A stretch of DNA of 64,000 nt, from the NCBI RefSeq assembly GCF_003086295.3, contig NC_092050.1:154696699-154760698 (forward strand), given 5' to 3'. This DNA comes from Arachis hypogaea (taxonomy: Eukaryota > Streptophyta > Magnoliopsida > Fabales > Fabaceae). Below the pieces are notes generated by a model. It searched no databases. It worked only from the letters and a program-made list of their open reading frames with translations, and was not told where the DNA came from. Below, one piece after another: positions 47,059 through 58,920 of this stretch. The translations under genes were made by a program, and so were the position numbers. Positions within the stretch are counted from its first letter, which is position 1. The number at the start of each line of letters is the position of its first letter.

Positions 47059-47762
47059 AACAATCACAAAAGTTTTGTACAAAGTCAATAATGTAATTCA
47101 ATATGAATTAGTTCTCTTGTATAGTTCACTAGCTTGAGTTTTAGATTCATTCATTGCTCATAGTTAATTAGCAACTTTTTTTTTTTTTAATGGTGACTTT
47201 CAAGTTTCATCTCATGTGCATATATAAAAAATAAGTTAAGTACTTATCCATTCTTTAATTTTTTGAGTAAAACCTCATCCCATTATTCCGGATTATAATA
47301 AGAAACAACTCATCTTTTAATAAAACCAAAATACTATATCGACTTTTAACTATTTATTTTGTTAGACATCTTAATTCTTTTATTAACGTTTTTATCAATT
47401 GGTAATGACATAATTCTAGTTGTAATATTTTAATTACTTATGTGTCATCACTGAATTTATTTAGAATAGATAGCTCCCTGTACAATTTGCAAAATGTGTT
47501 TTGCTTGCTCCCAAATGAATACAAGTTCTTCAAATCTTGTTCATAAAATAGCAACCCTAACAATGAATTATGAACTGATGCGCAAATTAATATTCAGCTT
47601 GGAATAATTGTTTATAGAGGTAGAACGAGAGAACGATGATCTCTGAAAGAAATATTTAAATATCTATCTATTTTAAGAAGGAGGATGTCCCCGTAAAAGA
47701 GGCGTAAAATATTTTTTTGTAAAGACACTTATGTATCGTAATACTCACATTATTATTGAACG
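47059..47762. other. 3' flank of methyltransferase copy 1
   Basis: No gene. Nearly identical to 59789-60480 in copy 2. Confidence 0.6.
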
Positions 47763-48106
47763 TATTAATGAACCGGTTATTTTTGAATTTTTTAACAAAT
47801 TAGAATAAAACCGATTTTTTTTATAATAATAACAATAAACCCAATTGTTATCAGATCCGGTCGAACCGATCAATTTACATACATAACCCACTGAATTATG
47901 TTTTTTTTTTTTAAACAAAAAGTAGGAATATATTTATCTTTTTATCAAAAAATTTAAACATGATTCGGTTTAGATTGTGTAAATCGATCGCATTAAATCG
48001 AGTCTAATAATTATAATGCGGGTGGGTTTATTATTGTTGTTATAATAAATCGATTTTATTCTGATTTATTAAAAAATAAATTATTAATCGGTTTAATAAA
48101 GATGTC
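47763..48106. repeat. Foldback element (inverted repeat)
   Basis: ATAATAATAACAATAAACCC on the left pairs with GGGTTTATTATTGTTGTTAT on the right. The outer arms GAATAAAACCGATT and AATCGATTTTATTC continue the stem. Also present in copy 2 (about 60490-60828). Confidence 0.7.
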
Positions 48107-48647
48107 TAATAATATCATGACACATGTAAACATTTTTTTTTTTTTTAGAAAAAAGACATTTTTAGTGTCTTTATCGAAGTGATCTCCTTTTAAGAAAAGA
48201 CACTTAAACTTCTATTCATTTTAAGTAAAGACACTTAAACTCATGTATTGTATATGTTACTAATTGACAAGATGTCAATAGAGAAGTTAGAATTTATAAT
48301 AAAATGTGTAACACCTAATATTTTTAGATTAGTCTTATACGTTATTTGAATTATATTAGTTGTTGATATTTAAATTTTACGAAATTTTAAAATAAAATCT
48401 TTATAAAAATATAATGAATAACTAGTTTTTATTTTTAAAAGCATTTGATAATAGTGAGAATTTTGATCATAAAAAAAGTTATTACTAGTTGGAAAGTATA
48501 AGTAAACCTAGTGATACTAAGATGGAAAATGCACGTACTAAATTATAAAGGTAAAAACAATGACAAACTTTATCCATATCAAATAATAGTATAATAAATA
48601 AAAACAAACATCACAATCACAATTGTAGTTATTCAATAAAGATTAAA

Positions 48648-49016
48648 GGTTTAAATATTCTATTAGTCTCTATAGATTTCCCAAAATTTTAATTAGATCC
48701 TTATACTTTTTTCCTTTCAATTGAATCCTACACTGCTTTTAATTTTGTAATTATGTCTTTTTCATGTTAAAAATGTTAAAATTAACATAATATATATTTT
48801 TACCAAAATACGTGCGGTCAAAGATTTAATTAAATTTTTAATTATAAATACCTTCAACTTGCGAAGAAATATTCAGTTAACTCTAATATTTTTTATACTA
48901 AGAAGGACTTAATTACAAAATTAAAGCAGTGTAGGGATCCAATTGAAAGGAACAAAAGTATAGGGACCTAATTAAAAATTTAGTAGAACTATAAGGACTA
49001 AAAGAGTAATTAAACC
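48648..49016. mobile_element. Palindromic Mutator-type MITE (369 bp)
   Basis: Ends GGTTTAA...TTAAACC. The perfect 9-bp AAGATTAAA flanks it at 48639-48647 and 49017-49025. No coding capacity. Confidence 0.85.
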
Positions 49017-49084
49017 AAGATTAAATAAGACAAACAGGGAATCCTAATTCTTTCACTTTTGTATAACTATAGCTAAAATAATTG

Positions 49085-49725
49085 GAGCAATTTACGTAAA
49101 TAAAATGTTTGGACTTCAATATTACACAAATACAACTTTTGGAATGAGAAGACGCAAATGCAATTTTTCATATATCTATAGAAACCGCTACTGGCAGTAA
49201 CGTTTTACAGAAGAACGTAATCTGCTATAGGTAGCCGCGGATTACGTGGATAGGCTGCAACACAGAAACTGCTATAGGCAGCAGTGGTTTCTGTTGAGGA
49301 GGAAACGTGCATAAACCGAGCAGGGCAAAGCACATTGAGAGAGGGCAAAGCACCTTGAGAGAGGGCAAAACACCGTTCAGTCGGTACAAGCTCTGCTCGC
49401 CTGCCATGATACGCAGATGGAGGTCGGCACTGAGATACCTCGGATCCACTCTCAAGGTGCCTTGCCCTCTCTCTAGGTGCTTTGCCCTGCTCGGTTTATG
49501 CACGTTTCCTCCTCAATACAAATCGCTGCTGCTTATAGCGATTTCTGTGTTGCAGCCTATCCACGTAATCCGCGGCTACCTATAGCGGATTACGTTCTTC
49601 TGTAAACTGCTACTACCAGTAGCGATTTCTATAGATATATGAAAAAGTGCACTTGCATCTTCTCATTCCAAAAGTTGTATTTGTGTAATATTGAAGTCCA
49701 AACAGTTTATTTACGTAAATTGCCC
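49085..49725. mobile_element. Collapsed PMD-MULE foldback (641 bp), copy 1
   Basis: Two arms of about 220-300 bp are near-perfect inverted repeats, ending GAGCAATTTACGTAAAT and the complement ATTTACGTAAATTGCCC. The flanking 9-mers AAATAATTG (49076-49084) and AAATAATCG (49726-49734) differ by one base. The centre has short direct repeats (GAGAGGGCAAAGCACCTTGA-like). On the minus strand from 49407 it has the first codons of a PMD gene (MAGEQSLYRLNGV). The open frames on both strands here mirror each other and are not genes. Confidence 0.85.
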
Positions 49726-49734
49726 AAATAATCG

Positions 49735-50389
49735 CCTATCCTCTATCGCTAACATGAATTTGGATAAGTGCTTAACATTCTGTATTTGTGTCCTTAATCT
49801 CACGTTTCTAACCATCTTATAGTGTATTAGTCTTTTTAGCTCAATCAAGTAGTGTATTGTTTGCACCGCGTTGTTTCTGAAGATGGTACGGAGAAAGGGG
49901 TAATAAACAAAAATTTTTCAGTAATTTATTTATATAGTGTCATCGTATCCATTCCCAACCACTCCGAGTCTTAAAATAAAAATAATGATAATACAATGTT
50001 GTTCAATTATTATTTTCAAAAGGCTTTGTTAGTCGGAGTGGTGTGACTTTTATATGTTTCTCATTTACTTATGTTATGACACATGTGACTCGTGTCTATA
50101 ACGTTATAACATATAGAATGCAAACTTATAAACCTTGATTTGATGTTTTCGTAGGTCATAGAAGAATAGTAATATTAGCATAGATAAATTAAACAGAAAA
50201 AATCTTTAAATAAAATAAGGATAATAAATATAATCATAAATTAAATAAAAATGATCTTTGGGTAAAAGGATCTTTGAAGAAAATAAGAATAATAAATATA
50301 ATCATAAATCAAACAGAAACGATAAAAAGAGAACAATCATAGTCATACTTTTCTTTGTATTTTTTATTATTTTTCTTATAATTTTTATG
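49735..50389. other. AT-rich unique part of the duplication
   Basis: No gene recognised. Matches 63224-63870. Confidence 0.5.
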
Positions 50390-50820
50390 GAAGGTATTAA
50401 GTTCAAATCAGTATAAAAAGATGCGAGTCCCTTTTTCTTATCGAAAATTCTTATCTCAAAAGTTTTGGCGATCACCTTTCTTTACTGAAGAATCATCTCG
50501 ATCGATCATCTTTCCTTACCAAAAAATCATATCGATATCTTGTCTTTGAGAGCCACCTTCCCTTACCGAAATATCATTTTCTCAGTTCAATTTACAATCA
50601 AGGTTATTTAAACAAGTTTATGTTAAAAGAAAGGGACAAAAGTTTGTCTTTGGGAGTTCTCTTCCCTTATCGAAGATTCTTATCCCAAAGGTTTGTCAAT
50701 CACCTTCCCTTATCGAAGTATCATCTCAATTCAATTACCTTTTCTTATCGAATGATCATTTCGATTATCTTGTCTTTGGGGTCACTTTTCCTTACCAAAT
50801 GATCATTTTCTCTGTTCTTT
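50390..50820. repeat. Degenerate direct repeats (CCTTATCGAA-type)
   Basis: Words such as TTCCCTTATCGAAG, ATCATTTTCTC and TTGTCTTTGG recur every few dozen bases, giving at least two decayed repeats of about 200 bp. The frame at 50620-50802 is not supported as a gene. Copy 2 reaches the start of this array at the window edge. Confidence 0.5.
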
Positions 50821-51509
50821 AATGCACATAAAATCGTTATTATAGTACATGTGTATGAAATGAAGAAACATTATATTATAACATGCAATGCTAACATTTA
50901 TATTAAAAAATATTTAAGATATGACATATAAAAAAGTAATATAAAATCTCTACCTTCAGTAACATTTCTATATATAGTCCAATGCAAATAGAAATAATTT
51001 ATTAGTGAAGAGAGAGACTTATTTCATGACTAAATTATATTACAACTATTATATTGGTAAACAAATTATAGTGCAACAAATTATATTGTAACTATTTTTG
51101 TATTAATTAATTAATAAAAAAATTCAATTTTTTTTAGACGGAAAGTGTATGTTTATGTTTATCATGAGGAAGAAAAATTGATTAGGTGGCAACTCATTAT
51201 TCTTGTTTTGCTTTTTAATCAGGAGTGATATCCGTTGCAACATGATCCATAAACCTACTTACATTAGTCCTTAATTAACAATTAATGAATTTCTTATTTT
51301 CTCTATAAAATTAAATGGGGACTAATTAATAAAAATATTTTAAATGACTTATTTTTATTAAAAAAAATATCAATAACATCCATTTTTTTATTTTTTTAAA
51401 TATGTTTATTTTTAAAATATTATTAAACATATTTTTTTAATAAAAATAAAATAATATAACATATACAAAAATTATTAGTTGAAATAAAATTTAAAAAATA
51501 TTTATATAT
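50821..51509. other. AT-rich spacer
   Basis: No gene recognised. Confidence 0.3.
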
Positions 51510-51749
51510 TTATTTATTTATTTATTTATTTTTACAAATATGTGGATATCTACATAAAATTCCCAATCTGATTTTATTAATGTGAAGATTGAATCTGATA
51601 CGATGCGATCCAATTTACACACTATTTACTTATTTATTTATTTATTTATTTTTACAAATATGTGGAGATTTACATAAAATTTATAATCTGATTCTATTAA
51701 TGTGCGGATAGAATCTGATTCGATGTGAATCAAATCTATATATGCAACT
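51510..51749. repeat. 120-bp tandem duplication
   Basis: TTTATTTATTTTTACAAATA followed by TGTGGA recurs at exactly 120-bp spacing (for example 51541 and 51661). ATTAATGTG..GAT.GAATCTGAT follows in both units, with about ten or more differences. Confidence 0.8.
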
Positions 51750-51827
51750 TTCTCTTTGAATTTAAATAAATACTGTGATATGTAGATTGAATTTGATCTA
51801 CAAAAAAATATATACTCAAATAAAAAT

Positions 51828-52062
51828 CACCAAATTTTAAGGATAATAATATCTAATTTTTTAAATCATGCTTGCAAAAAATTGCATCAAAATTCAATCT
51901 CTAATGTTAAAAATACATATTTAATGTTAGATAATTTTGTAAAAAAACTAACATTAAATATGTATTTCTCAAAAAATACATTAGAGATTAAATTTTGATG
52001 CAATTTTTTACAAGCATGATTAGAAAAATGAGATATTATTATTCTTAAAATTTGATGATTTT
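51828..52062. repeat. Foldback element
   Basis: ATCACCAAATTTTAAGGATA on the left pairs with TATTCTTAAAATTTGATGAT on the right. Inner arms include GCATGATT / AATCATGC and CATTAGAGATT with its complement, around a TAACATTAAATATGTATTT centre. Confidence 0.75.
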
Positions 52063-52595
52063 TTATTAAATATATATTATTTTATAATTTTTTAAAAGTA
52101 TTATTGGTTATTAATAAAAAAATTATAAAAAACATATACCTAACAAAAAAATTACCAATTTTTATGTATAATAATATTTTATTTTTTTAATTATGTTTAA
52201 AAAAATTACATTAAAATTTAACCTCTAAGGTATTTGGGGGATATTTTTGGTAGTTAATCCTTCATTGGTTGATGGAGATTGTGACCGCCTAATCCCTCTT
52301 GAAGGGGGTGCCGTGGACTCTTCTCTCTGCTAATATTATGATTTATGAGTACTCTTCACTTTCCATTTAGCCCAATCTGAATTTACTCGAGTAAAGAAAA
52401 AAGTTGGGACCTTTGAGAGAATGCTTATCCGATGGTATCCTTTGGTTCATCCCTTCATGGAAATTCAAATCGGATGGTTCAGTCAATAAAGAAGGAAGAA
52501 GATTTATTACATGTTTTAGTGCTAACCTAGAATATTGCAATGTGACTTTTTGCGGGACTATAGGGTGTTCTTCCCACTGCGTTCTTCACTCATCA
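52063..52595. other. Upstream region of the PPR gene
   Basis: The frame stays open from 52404 to the chosen ATG, but these 64 codons do not resemble a PPR N-terminus and are likely 5' UTR. An AT-rich block precedes a less biased stretch from 52230. Confidence 0.4.
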
Positions 52596-54392
52596 ATGAT
52601 GTTGCGTTCATCAACAAGAGCTTCTCTGCGCTTCTTTCCGCAGCAATCTCAATTTGGTACTTTTTCTCGTCCCAAACCCTTCCTTTTCCCCATTACTCTC
52701 TCTTATACCACTGATATTGATGCCATCAAGGACAGACCCCGTCTCGTAGATTCTATTAGGAATCTCCAAAACCTTGATTCTGCTCTGCATCTCTTTCACA
52801 AAATGGTTTCCATGAACCCTTTGCCATCTGTGAAGGACTTTAACTTAATGTTTAGCTCTATGGTTAAGATGAAGCATTACACAGCTGCCATTTCGTTAAT
52901 CAAACACTTGTTCTCCTTACGACTCAAATCTGATATCTATACACTCAGTATTGTTGTCAATTGTCTGTGCCGTTTGAATCACACTCCCTTTGCCTTCTCT
53001 GTCGTGGGTACGATGTTCAAAATCGGCTTGGAGCCCAATGTGGTCACATTTAGCACCATTGTTAATGGTCTTTGTATTGAAGGCAAGGTGGATCTTGCTA
53101 TATGGTTAGCTGACCACATGGATAACATGGGGTATCAACCCGGCGCCCACACGTTTGGAGCAATTATAAATGGATTGTGCAAGATCGGCAACACCCCTGC
53201 TGCCATTGCCATTCTAAGGAAGACGGAAACAAGAAACTGCAAACCAAGTCTTGATGTTGCGGGTTATAACGCAATTGTGGATAGTCTTTGCAAGGACGGG
53301 CTGCTATCTGAGGCTTTGAGTCTATTCTCCGAAATGACAACAAAAGGTATACAACCCAATACTATCACTTACAATCGCTTGATTCAAGGACTCTGTACTT
53401 TCAGCAGATGGCAAGAGGCTGCGTCTTTACTGAGCGAGAGGAAACAAAAGGGAATTATGCCGGATACGCATACTTTCAATATTTTGGTGGATGCTCTTTG
53501 TAAAGAGGGAAAGATTTCAAGTGCTAGAGCCATACTTGGTCAAATGGTTCGAATGGCAAAGGAGCCTGATGTTGTCACCTATCACTCAATGATTGCTGCT
53601 TATTGTTTTCAAAATCAAATGGAGGAGGCCATGAAAGTATTTGATTTGATGGTTCACAAGGGATGCCTACCAGACGTCAACACTTATAATTCATTAATCC
53701 ATGGATGGTGCAAGATCAAAAGGATTAATAAGGCTATTTATCTCTTGGATGAAATGATCAATAAAGGTTTAAATTTGAATGTTGTGACTTGGAATACTCT
53801 TATCCATGGATTTTGCGAAGTGGGTAAACCGTTAGCTGCTAAAGAATTGTTTTTTACAATGCACAAATTTGGTCAATATCCTGATGTATTCAGCTGTGCC
53901 ATTATATTGGATGGCCTATTCAAATGTCATTTGTCTTCTGATGCAATATCATTATTTAGAGAAATGGAGAAGAATAAGTTGGATCTTAATATTGAAACTT
54001 ACAGTGTGGTGCTCCGTGGGATGTGCCATGCTGGAAAACTAAATGATGCACGAGAACTCTTCTCTTGTCTGCCAGCAAAAGGCTTGAAACCTGATGTATA
54101 TACATATACAATCATGATCCAAGGTCTATGTGGGGAAGGACTTCTGATTGATGCTGAAGAAATGCTGATGAATATGGAAGAGCATGGCTGCTTGCCAGAT
54201 AGCTGCACATATAACGTCTTCATCCAAGGATTACTACGACGAAATGCTGTTCTGAAGTCAATAAAATATTTTCAGATTATGAAAGACAAAGGTTTTGCAG
54301 CAGATGCTACAACCATGGAATTGCTTGTAGGTTGCCTCTCTACGCACAAAGGAGAGAATGCTTTTCAAGAATTTGTGCAGAAAATTGTTTGA
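52596..54392 (+). CDS. P-class pentatricopeptide-repeat protein, Rf-like, probably mitochondrial
   Basis: Intronless, 598 residues. PPR proteins bind organellar RNA sequence-specifically and act in its cleavage, stabilisation or translation. The chosen ATG (first of two adjacent) is followed by a basic, Ser/Arg-rich, acid-free segment (MMLRSSTRASLRFFPQQS) typical of a mitochondrial targeting peptide. An upstream in-frame start at 52404 would bury it. About 13-14 uninterrupted 35-residue P-type repeats follow (TFSTIVNGLCIEGKVDLAIW, TYNSLIHGWCKIKRINKAIY, TYTIMIQGLCGEGLLIDAEE), with no L/S repeats, E or DYW domain. The NGLCK/HGWCK signature and repeat layout match restorer-of-fertility-like PPRs. 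It lies between the two segmental copies; whether a second copy follows copy 2 cannot be seen. No frame breaks. Confidence 0.93.
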   Translation: MMLRSSTRASLRFFPQQSQFGTFSRPKPFLFPITLSYTTDIDAIKDRPRLVDSIRNLQNLDSALHLFHKMVSMNPLPSVKDFNLMFSSMVKMKHYTAAISLIKHLFSLRLKSDIYTLSIVVNCLCRLNHTPFAFSVVGTMFKIGLEPNVVTFSTIVNGLCIEGKVDLAIWLADHMDNMGYQPGAHTFGAIINGLCKIGNTPAAIAILRKTETRNCKPSLDVAGYNAIVDSLCKDGLLSEALSLFSEMTTKGIQPNTITYNRLIQGLCTFSRWQEAASLLSERKQKGIMPDTHTFNILVDALCKEGKISSARAILGQMVRMAKEPDVVTYHSMIAAYCFQNQMEEAMKVFDLMVHKGCLPDVNTYNSLIHGWCKIKRINKAIYLLDEMINKGLNLNVVTWNTLIHGFCEVGKPLAAKELFFTMHKFGQYPDVFSCAIILDGLFKCHLSSDAISLFREMEKNKLDLNIETYSVVLRGMCHAGKLNDARELFSCLPAKGLKPDVYTYTIMIQGLCGEGLLIDAEEMLMNMEEHGCLPDSCTYNVFIQGLLRRNAVLKSIKYFQIMKDKGFAADATTMELLVGCLSTHKGENAFQEFVQKIV

Positions 54393-54474
54393 ATATATCA
54401 ATATATATAACCTCTTAGTTCTTTATTTGGATTGAGGTTTTGATGTTTGTGTTGAAACTGATACTTTCATGCTG

Positions 54475-54570
54475 TTTTTTTTTTTTTTTTTCAAATTGGA
54501 CCCAGAGCAAGAATCTCCTTCTTGAGAAGATTATGCAATGTATTATTCTAGTCATCTACTTCCATTTAAG
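54475..54570 (-). mobile_element. Poly(A)-tailed reverse-transcribed fragment
   Basis: Plus-strand poly(T) (about 54475-54491) is the A-tail of a minus-strand insert. Its end reads LHNLLKKEILAL before a stop. The same DNA (CATAATCTTCTCAAGAAGGA) ends the ORF at 2712-3041, so this is a dispersed family moved through RNA. The source gene is not identified. Confidence 0.45.
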
Positions 54571-54998
54571 CTTCAATCATGTGGGTTACGGAGTAAGATA
54601 AAACTTGTGGTATAAAAATGAGTTTAATTTTGATGCGTTGATAGTATAAAACTTTAAAATATTTTGTATCTTCGTTTAATTACATTTATTTTTTTGGAGG
54701 ACTATTCATAAAGTTAATGAAAAAAGATGTAATATTATATAATTGAATGCACGTATAAAACTGTTTTATAATGATAATATATCAGATTTAATTTATATGA
54801 ATAGAGTATTTATATATGATATAGTATTTATTAATATAATTTTAAATTAGAATTTAAAATAAGTTATAATATTCGAAGTTTAAATAATATTTTAGGTTCA
54901 TGATTATTCAGTTGCGATGAGCATTGACACTAAATTTGTGTTTATCCATTATTATATAATTCTACATGTTAATATATATTCTTTCTTCTTCGTATCAG
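54571..54998. other. AT-rich spacer, possibly methyltransferase intron
   Basis: Lies between the PPR gene and the orphan methyltransferase exon. It was searched by eye for the missing exon 5 (VTKWIHLNWGD-type coding) without success. Confidence 0.4.
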
Positions 54999-55064
54999 GG
55001 TGGTGTTCTTTTATTGGAACCTCAGGCATGGAGGTCTTACTCATTGAAGCATGATTTATCATCT
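54999..55064 (+). pseudogene. Orphan exon 6 of the BCDIN3-type methyltransferase
   Basis: A 66-bp exon with acceptor TTCGTATCAG and donor GTAATA, open in phase 0. It encodes GGVLLLEPQAWRSY and eight further residues. This is the RPGG-LEPQ-W-SY strand of the family that is missing from the gene at 44993-47058. Its exit phase matches exon 7 (phase 0), found in mutated form at 59474. So exon 6 belongs with the second copy; a LINE now sits in the intron between them. Confidence 0.85.
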
Positions 55065-55439
55065 GTAATAATATCCACTCTCTATTTCTTAACATGATTT
55101 CTCTTCAATTTTTTGTTAATATTATAAGTTATCTAATTCATAGAACAATTTTTGTGTAGTTTTATTTTCTGAGTTTCAGTCTCATTGATTATAAAAAAAT
55201 ATATATCATAAGTTAGGAATTATATATCTTTATACTTAAGTTGCTTATATCCTTCTACAAAAATTATATTTTTTTTTTCAAAGATAAATGTTATTTTTTT
55301 AATATAAAATAAAAATGTTTTCATAAGAAAGTACAAAAAAATTGGGTATTTCCATTTATCACCAACTGTGACTGAAAGACTAAGAGTTTAGAAAAGAGTA
55401 AAGTAAGAGTAAAGAAAATTAGCAGCATCTATCAGGTAT

Positions 55440-58078
55440 GGCTCACGAGTTCACGCACTAAATTGCTGGCTTCTTTCACTATCTCTGGTGTCGGGTTTAT
55501 TACCTTCTCAAAAACACACCGATTTCTCGCTTTCCAAGTGCTCCAACACAGCGCCGCTATGAGGAGGGTGTTTTGTCTACCATCGAATTGAGCCGCTGCC
55601 CAGGATAAGACTCGTTGCCACCAATTGAAAAAAGGTCTCTTCTTCTCTCATCTATAGGTCAGGGGTTATTAAACTTAGGCTCCATATTATTGAAGACAGG
55701 GGGCATTGGAACAAAGCATGAGAAATTGATTCAGCCTTCAACATGCATCTTGGACAAATGACAGGAGTGGATGCGAACCGGCTGTGAACTTGTTGCAACA
55801 TCGGAAGCTTTTCATGAAGACTTTTCCATAGAAAAACCTTAATTTTATGAGATAATTTCAATTCCCAAATGCTATTTCAAACTATATTGTTCTGTATGTT
55901 CTGGGGCCTCAATGAAGTAGGAGTATGAAAGAATCCATAAGCAATTTTGTATTCTGACCCAACTTCATATATACCAGATTTTGTCCAGCACCAATTAACT
56001 TCATCCTCCTCCTCTGTTGGTTTGATTGAAAAAATTTTATTGCATATATCAACTGAAAAAATTGACTCAATGAGATTTCTATTCCAACTTCTATCAGGAT
56101 TTAGTAACGCACTAACGTAATACACTTGCAGATTTGGTGGGATTGTGAGTGCATTTTGAGGGACATTAAGGGGCACTGGTGGTGGGAGTCAGGGGTCATG
56201 GAAGATGCGAACATTAGTACCAGAGCCTATTTTCCATAATAAGCCTTTCTCGATCACCTTGCGCCCTTCAAGAACACTTCTCCAGCCCCACGACGGTACG
56301 CTTCCTATCTCTGCATGTAGAAAATCTGTATATCTGAAATATTTAGCTTTGAGCATTCTTGATAGAGTAGAATTAGGGTATTTCATTATATGCCAACATT
56401 ACTTGCCCAATAAAGCCAAATTTTGCGCCCTTAGGTCCTTGATCCCTAGCCCTCCATCTTTCTTCGGTCTCGTCATTGTGTCCCATTTAATCCAAACCAT
56501 TCTTCGTTCTGCGCCTTTTTGACCCCACCAAAATTGCGAGAGCATGCTATGAATCTCAGTCAACAGCGTGTCCGGGAGCTTGAAATAAGAGAGTGTATAA
56601 ATAAGAATCACCTCCCCCACCGCTCTCAATAGTGTGTGCCTGCCACGTAATGACAATAGACTTCTTTTTCAACCCATAATCCTCTTCTGAACTTTATCCT
56701 TGATAGCTCCAAAGGTTGCTTTCTTTGATTTTTGAACTATAGAGGACAGTCCCAGATATTTGTCTTGTACTCCGATATGTTCAATATTTAGTGTCTGAGC
56801 AACTGCTAGTCTTGTGTTCTAAGGTGTGTTGTGACTGAAAAAGATAGCCGACTTATTCAAATTGACTTTTTGCCCACAGAAACCCTCATAGATCTCTAGT
56901 AATTCTAAAATACTTTGGCTTGTATTAGGTGCGCTCTTGCAAAAAAGGATTGAATCATCAGCAAACAAAAGGTGATTAACTGTTTGGCATCTCCGATTAA
57001 CTTGAACTCCTTGAATTAATCTGTTTTGCTCTGCCTTGTGTAGCAAGAAGGAAAGCTCTTCTGTACAAAAAAGAAAGAGATATGGAGATAGGGGGTCACC
57101 CTGTCGGATGCCCCTATTTGGCCTAAAATAGCCAAAAGGTTGACCTTCCACAACGACAGAGTAAGAAACAGTCGTTACCAATTCCTTAGTCCAGTTAATC
57201 CATTTAGCATCACAACCCAGCTTATCCATAATATACCATAAGAAATGCCATTCAACCCTATCATAAGCCTTGCTCATGTCTAGTTTAATAGCCATCTCAA
57301 GCTCTGCCCCACTTCTCTTATTTTTCAAATAGTGCATACATTCGTGGGCAATTAGAATATTATCTGAAATGAGTTTACCTTTGAGAAACGCACTCTGATT
57401 TGGGCTTATAATTTTATTCATAATACCTTGTAATCGGTGCACCATAACTTTAGAAATAATTTTATACATAACTGAAAACAAACTGATCGGTCATACCTGA
57501 GTCATGTCACTGGCATCTGACACCTTTGGAATCAAACAAATTTGAGTATGATTGAAGCTTTTTAGAATTCTGCCACTGTGAAAGAAACTTCTCACTGCCT
57601 TAAAAATGTCACCTCCAACTATATCCCAGAAAAAGTGAAAAAACTTAGCTGTAGACCCGTCATCACCAGGAGCACTCTGAGCATGAACACTAAATGTAAA
57701 TCTTTTAACTCTTTTAACTCTTTGGAGCCTATGGTTCATAGAAGCTGTAACCTTAGGCTCCAAATCCTCTAAGTATGGATTCGGATCAGCCGAACAAGAA
57801 GAAGTAAAAATATCGCAAAAGTAGTCTTCAGCTACCTTTGCAATATCCTCCGGTTTCGATGCAATCTCATTGTCCCTCCCCACTAATATCCAAATTTTGT
57901 TCCTTCGCATCCTTGATTGAAATTTCTGGTGAAAGAATCTAGTGTTCTGATCTCCTTCTTTTAGCCACTTGACTCTAGATTTTTCTCGCCAATAGCTCTC
58001 TTCTTTTAAATATGCCAGCTCCAACTTCTCCTCCAAATTGATAACCTCCTCTCCCCCATTGATTCCAGCCACCCGCAA
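55440..58078 (-). pseudogene. LINE reverse transcriptase region (ORF2), inactivated
   Basis: The RT core (57481-56819) has GIRQGDPLSPYLF and the catalytic FADDSILFC. The thumb region and a zinc-binding RT domain (KIKVFLWKSLHEKLP, CPRCML, SHALFQCP) follow in pieces at 56656-55652. A C-terminal segment (WKARNRCVFE-like) reaches about 55440. An in-frame TGA replaces the Arg before PISL (about 57492), and several frame changes separate the downstream pieces. ORF2 cannot be translated as one protein. Confidence 0.88.
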
Positions 58079-58155
58079 CTCCTCTAGTTTAGCTTGAAGG
58101 TCCTCAATTTCTTTTCGCGAATTTGCTTTTGTGAGTTTTCTACCATTGAACTAGT

Positions 58156-58920
58156 CTAACTATGTCTACAAACTTTCAACCTTTGGGTCAAGGAGAACAT
58201 AGCCGAGCCTACAACTTCCATTCTCCACAGTTCACTGACAATTCTCTTGACATCCTCTTCTTCACACCAACGTTCCTGGTATTTAAACCGCCTTTTACTA
58301 TGCCAGGATTGAGGTTCGGTTTCCATCAAAATTGGAGCATGATCCGAGCCTGACTCTGTGAGCCTGTGCACCACTGCATTCGGAAACTTCAACTTCCATT
58401 CCATCCCAACTAAATAGCGGTCATGCCTCTCCTTCACCAAATCCTCCCCTTGTCTTCGATTTGTCCACGTGAAAGGGCGCCCCACCATTTCAATATCCAC
58501 TAATTCGTTACTGTCAATAAAATTAGTGAATGTTGCAATGATGGTTGCTGATTTTTGGCCTCCACCCTCCTTTTTCGCTTGACTTGTTATAGCATTAAAA
58601 TCGCCTGCTATTACCACTTTTTCTTCCAGGTGTTGGCTCATTGTTGTAAGCTCCTCAAACTGTAAGGATCGAATTTGTTCCGAATAACTCAAATGGACAC
58701 CAATGAATGCCCATACCTCACTGCTTTCGACTTCCTTAATTTTGGCTGCCACAAAGAATTCTCCACTGCTAATAATTTGAACACTGATGCTGTCCTTCCA
58801 AGTTAGCACAAGTCCTCCTGCCACTCCTGCCGGGTTAACAATATGCCTGTTTTCGTAGCCGCATATCCAAAATTTTGCTTCCACCTGTCGAGATTGGTTC
58901 TTTATTTTACTTATAAACAT
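58156..58920 (-). pseudogene. LINE apurinic-like endonuclease domain, N-truncated
   Basis: Endonuclease/exonuclease/phosphatase fold residues are visible: GVAGGLVLTWK, VIAGDFNAI (Asp/Asn pair) and SGSDHAPILM (catalytic Asp-His). The N-terminal catalytic Glu strand of the family is absent because the insertion is 5' truncated. Confidence 0.85.

Larger units (their letters stand above)
46272..50484 (+). repeat. Direct segmental duplication, copy 1
   Basis: Aligns collinearly with 59018-64000. It covers the 3' part of a methyltransferase intron, exons 7-8, a foldback, a MITE and a PMD-MULE remnant, at high identity (small indels and substitutions). It may extend beyond 50484, because copy 2 runs off the window. 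Confidence 0.9.

Noticed and set aside
49225..49585. Two 92-codon frames on opposite strands with near-identical protein
   Set aside because: Direct result of the perfect inverted repeat of the collapsed MULE.
52404..52595. N-terminal extension of the PPR protein
   Set aside because: In frame, but places the mitochondrial presequence internally; no PPR-like sequence in it.
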